A stretch of DNA of 28,905 nt from positions 1,448-30,352 of the forward strand of contig JAIPMN010009436.1 of the NCBI GenBank assembly GCA_020650975.1. The letters run 5' to 3'. How positions within the stretch are numbered: position 1 is the stretch's first letter; each line of letters begins with the position of its first letter. Of the stretch, positions 28,593 to 28,905 are shown one piece after another. The translations under genes and the position numbers were made by a program. A model generated the notes under the pieces. It saw only the letters and a list, made by a program, of their open reading frames with translations. It was not told the DNA's origin and made no database searches. The DNA comes from Apostichopus californicus (Eukaryota; Echinodermata; Holothuroidea; Aspidochirotida; Stichopodidae).

Positions 28593-28905
28593 ATTCTCTG
28601 CTTGACTTAATTGACTGACAGTCTTGAGAGAATCATAACTATTTCAGAAAATTATTTTTGGTCTCATTTGTAGAAGGACCCTCTAACCATTATTGCCCCA
28701 ACCTTCTTCCCATGGACCCTTTTTGATGGTGTTGCATTTTACTTTGTGCGGACATGAAATTGGCTCAAGAGTTTATTAGTTAAACTTATGAGTAACTAAA
28801 GTTTAGGAAGAGTTTTACATTTGTAGAACCAAATAAACGAGCAAAATAAAACGAAACAGTTGATGAAAGTCATAGTAGTGTATATTCAAACGTTTTCGAA
28901 GATTT
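28593..28905. other. Intersectin intron 9 after the LINE
   Basis: AT-rich, no exon seen. The next coiled-coil exon must lie beyond the window. Confidence 0.5.

Overview
This is a piece of an animal nuclear genome: AT-rich, with short exons flanked by GT..AG introns, long non-coding stretches, LINE fragments, hAT-like DNA transposons and minisatellites. The proteins and the repeat style suggest a marine invertebrate, plausibly an echinoderm or other deuterostome. I cannot fix the phylum from the sequence alone. No prokaryotic or viral gene is present. One 10-N assembly gap lies at 15994-16003.

Three conserved protein-coding genes can be rebuilt exon by exon, and every intron phase agrees. (1) MIX23/CCDC58, + strand: four exons between 2002 and 4470 give 131 residues and the stop; the short first exon is not visible. 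(2) MRPS31 (mitochondrial small-subunit protein mS31), - strand: eight exons between 12465 and 6930 give a complete 375-residue protein. (3) Intersectin (ITSN), + strand: nine exons from 18942 to 28092 give the first 376 residues, namely both EH domains and the start of the coiled coil; the SH3 and any exchange-factor parts lie beyond the window. MIX23 and MRPS31 are convergent and both act in mitochondria. MRPS31 and ITSN are divergent, with about 6.5 kb between their start codons. Intersectin is an endocytic scaffold and has no evident functional link to the other two.

Layout: 1-2001 holds a CR1-like LINE fragment, a truncated hAT-like element and a palindrome-rich tandem repeat. 2002-5512 is MIX23 with its likely 3' UTR. 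5513-6859 is intergenic. 6860-12465 is MRPS31; its third-from-last intron (8482-10220) carries two hAT-like elements, one inserted at the very end of the other. 12466-18941 is a repeat-rich intergenic region with an 88-bp duplication, a foldback element with 16-bp arrays, a hAT-like element with a perfect 8-bp target duplication, a small inverted-repeat element with telomere-like repeats, a CpG-containing stretch that may hold the ITSN promoter, the gap, and a repeat family carrying DR1-type nuclear-receptor motifs. 18942-28905 is ITSN; its introns hold a foldback element, a 21-copy 53-bp minisatellite, a 132-bp tandem array derived from the EH2 exon, and an L2-like LINE fragment.

I found no new multi-gene system. 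The most unusual features are the exon-derived array after the EH2 exon, the nested transposons with intact target duplications, and the DR1-bearing repeats.
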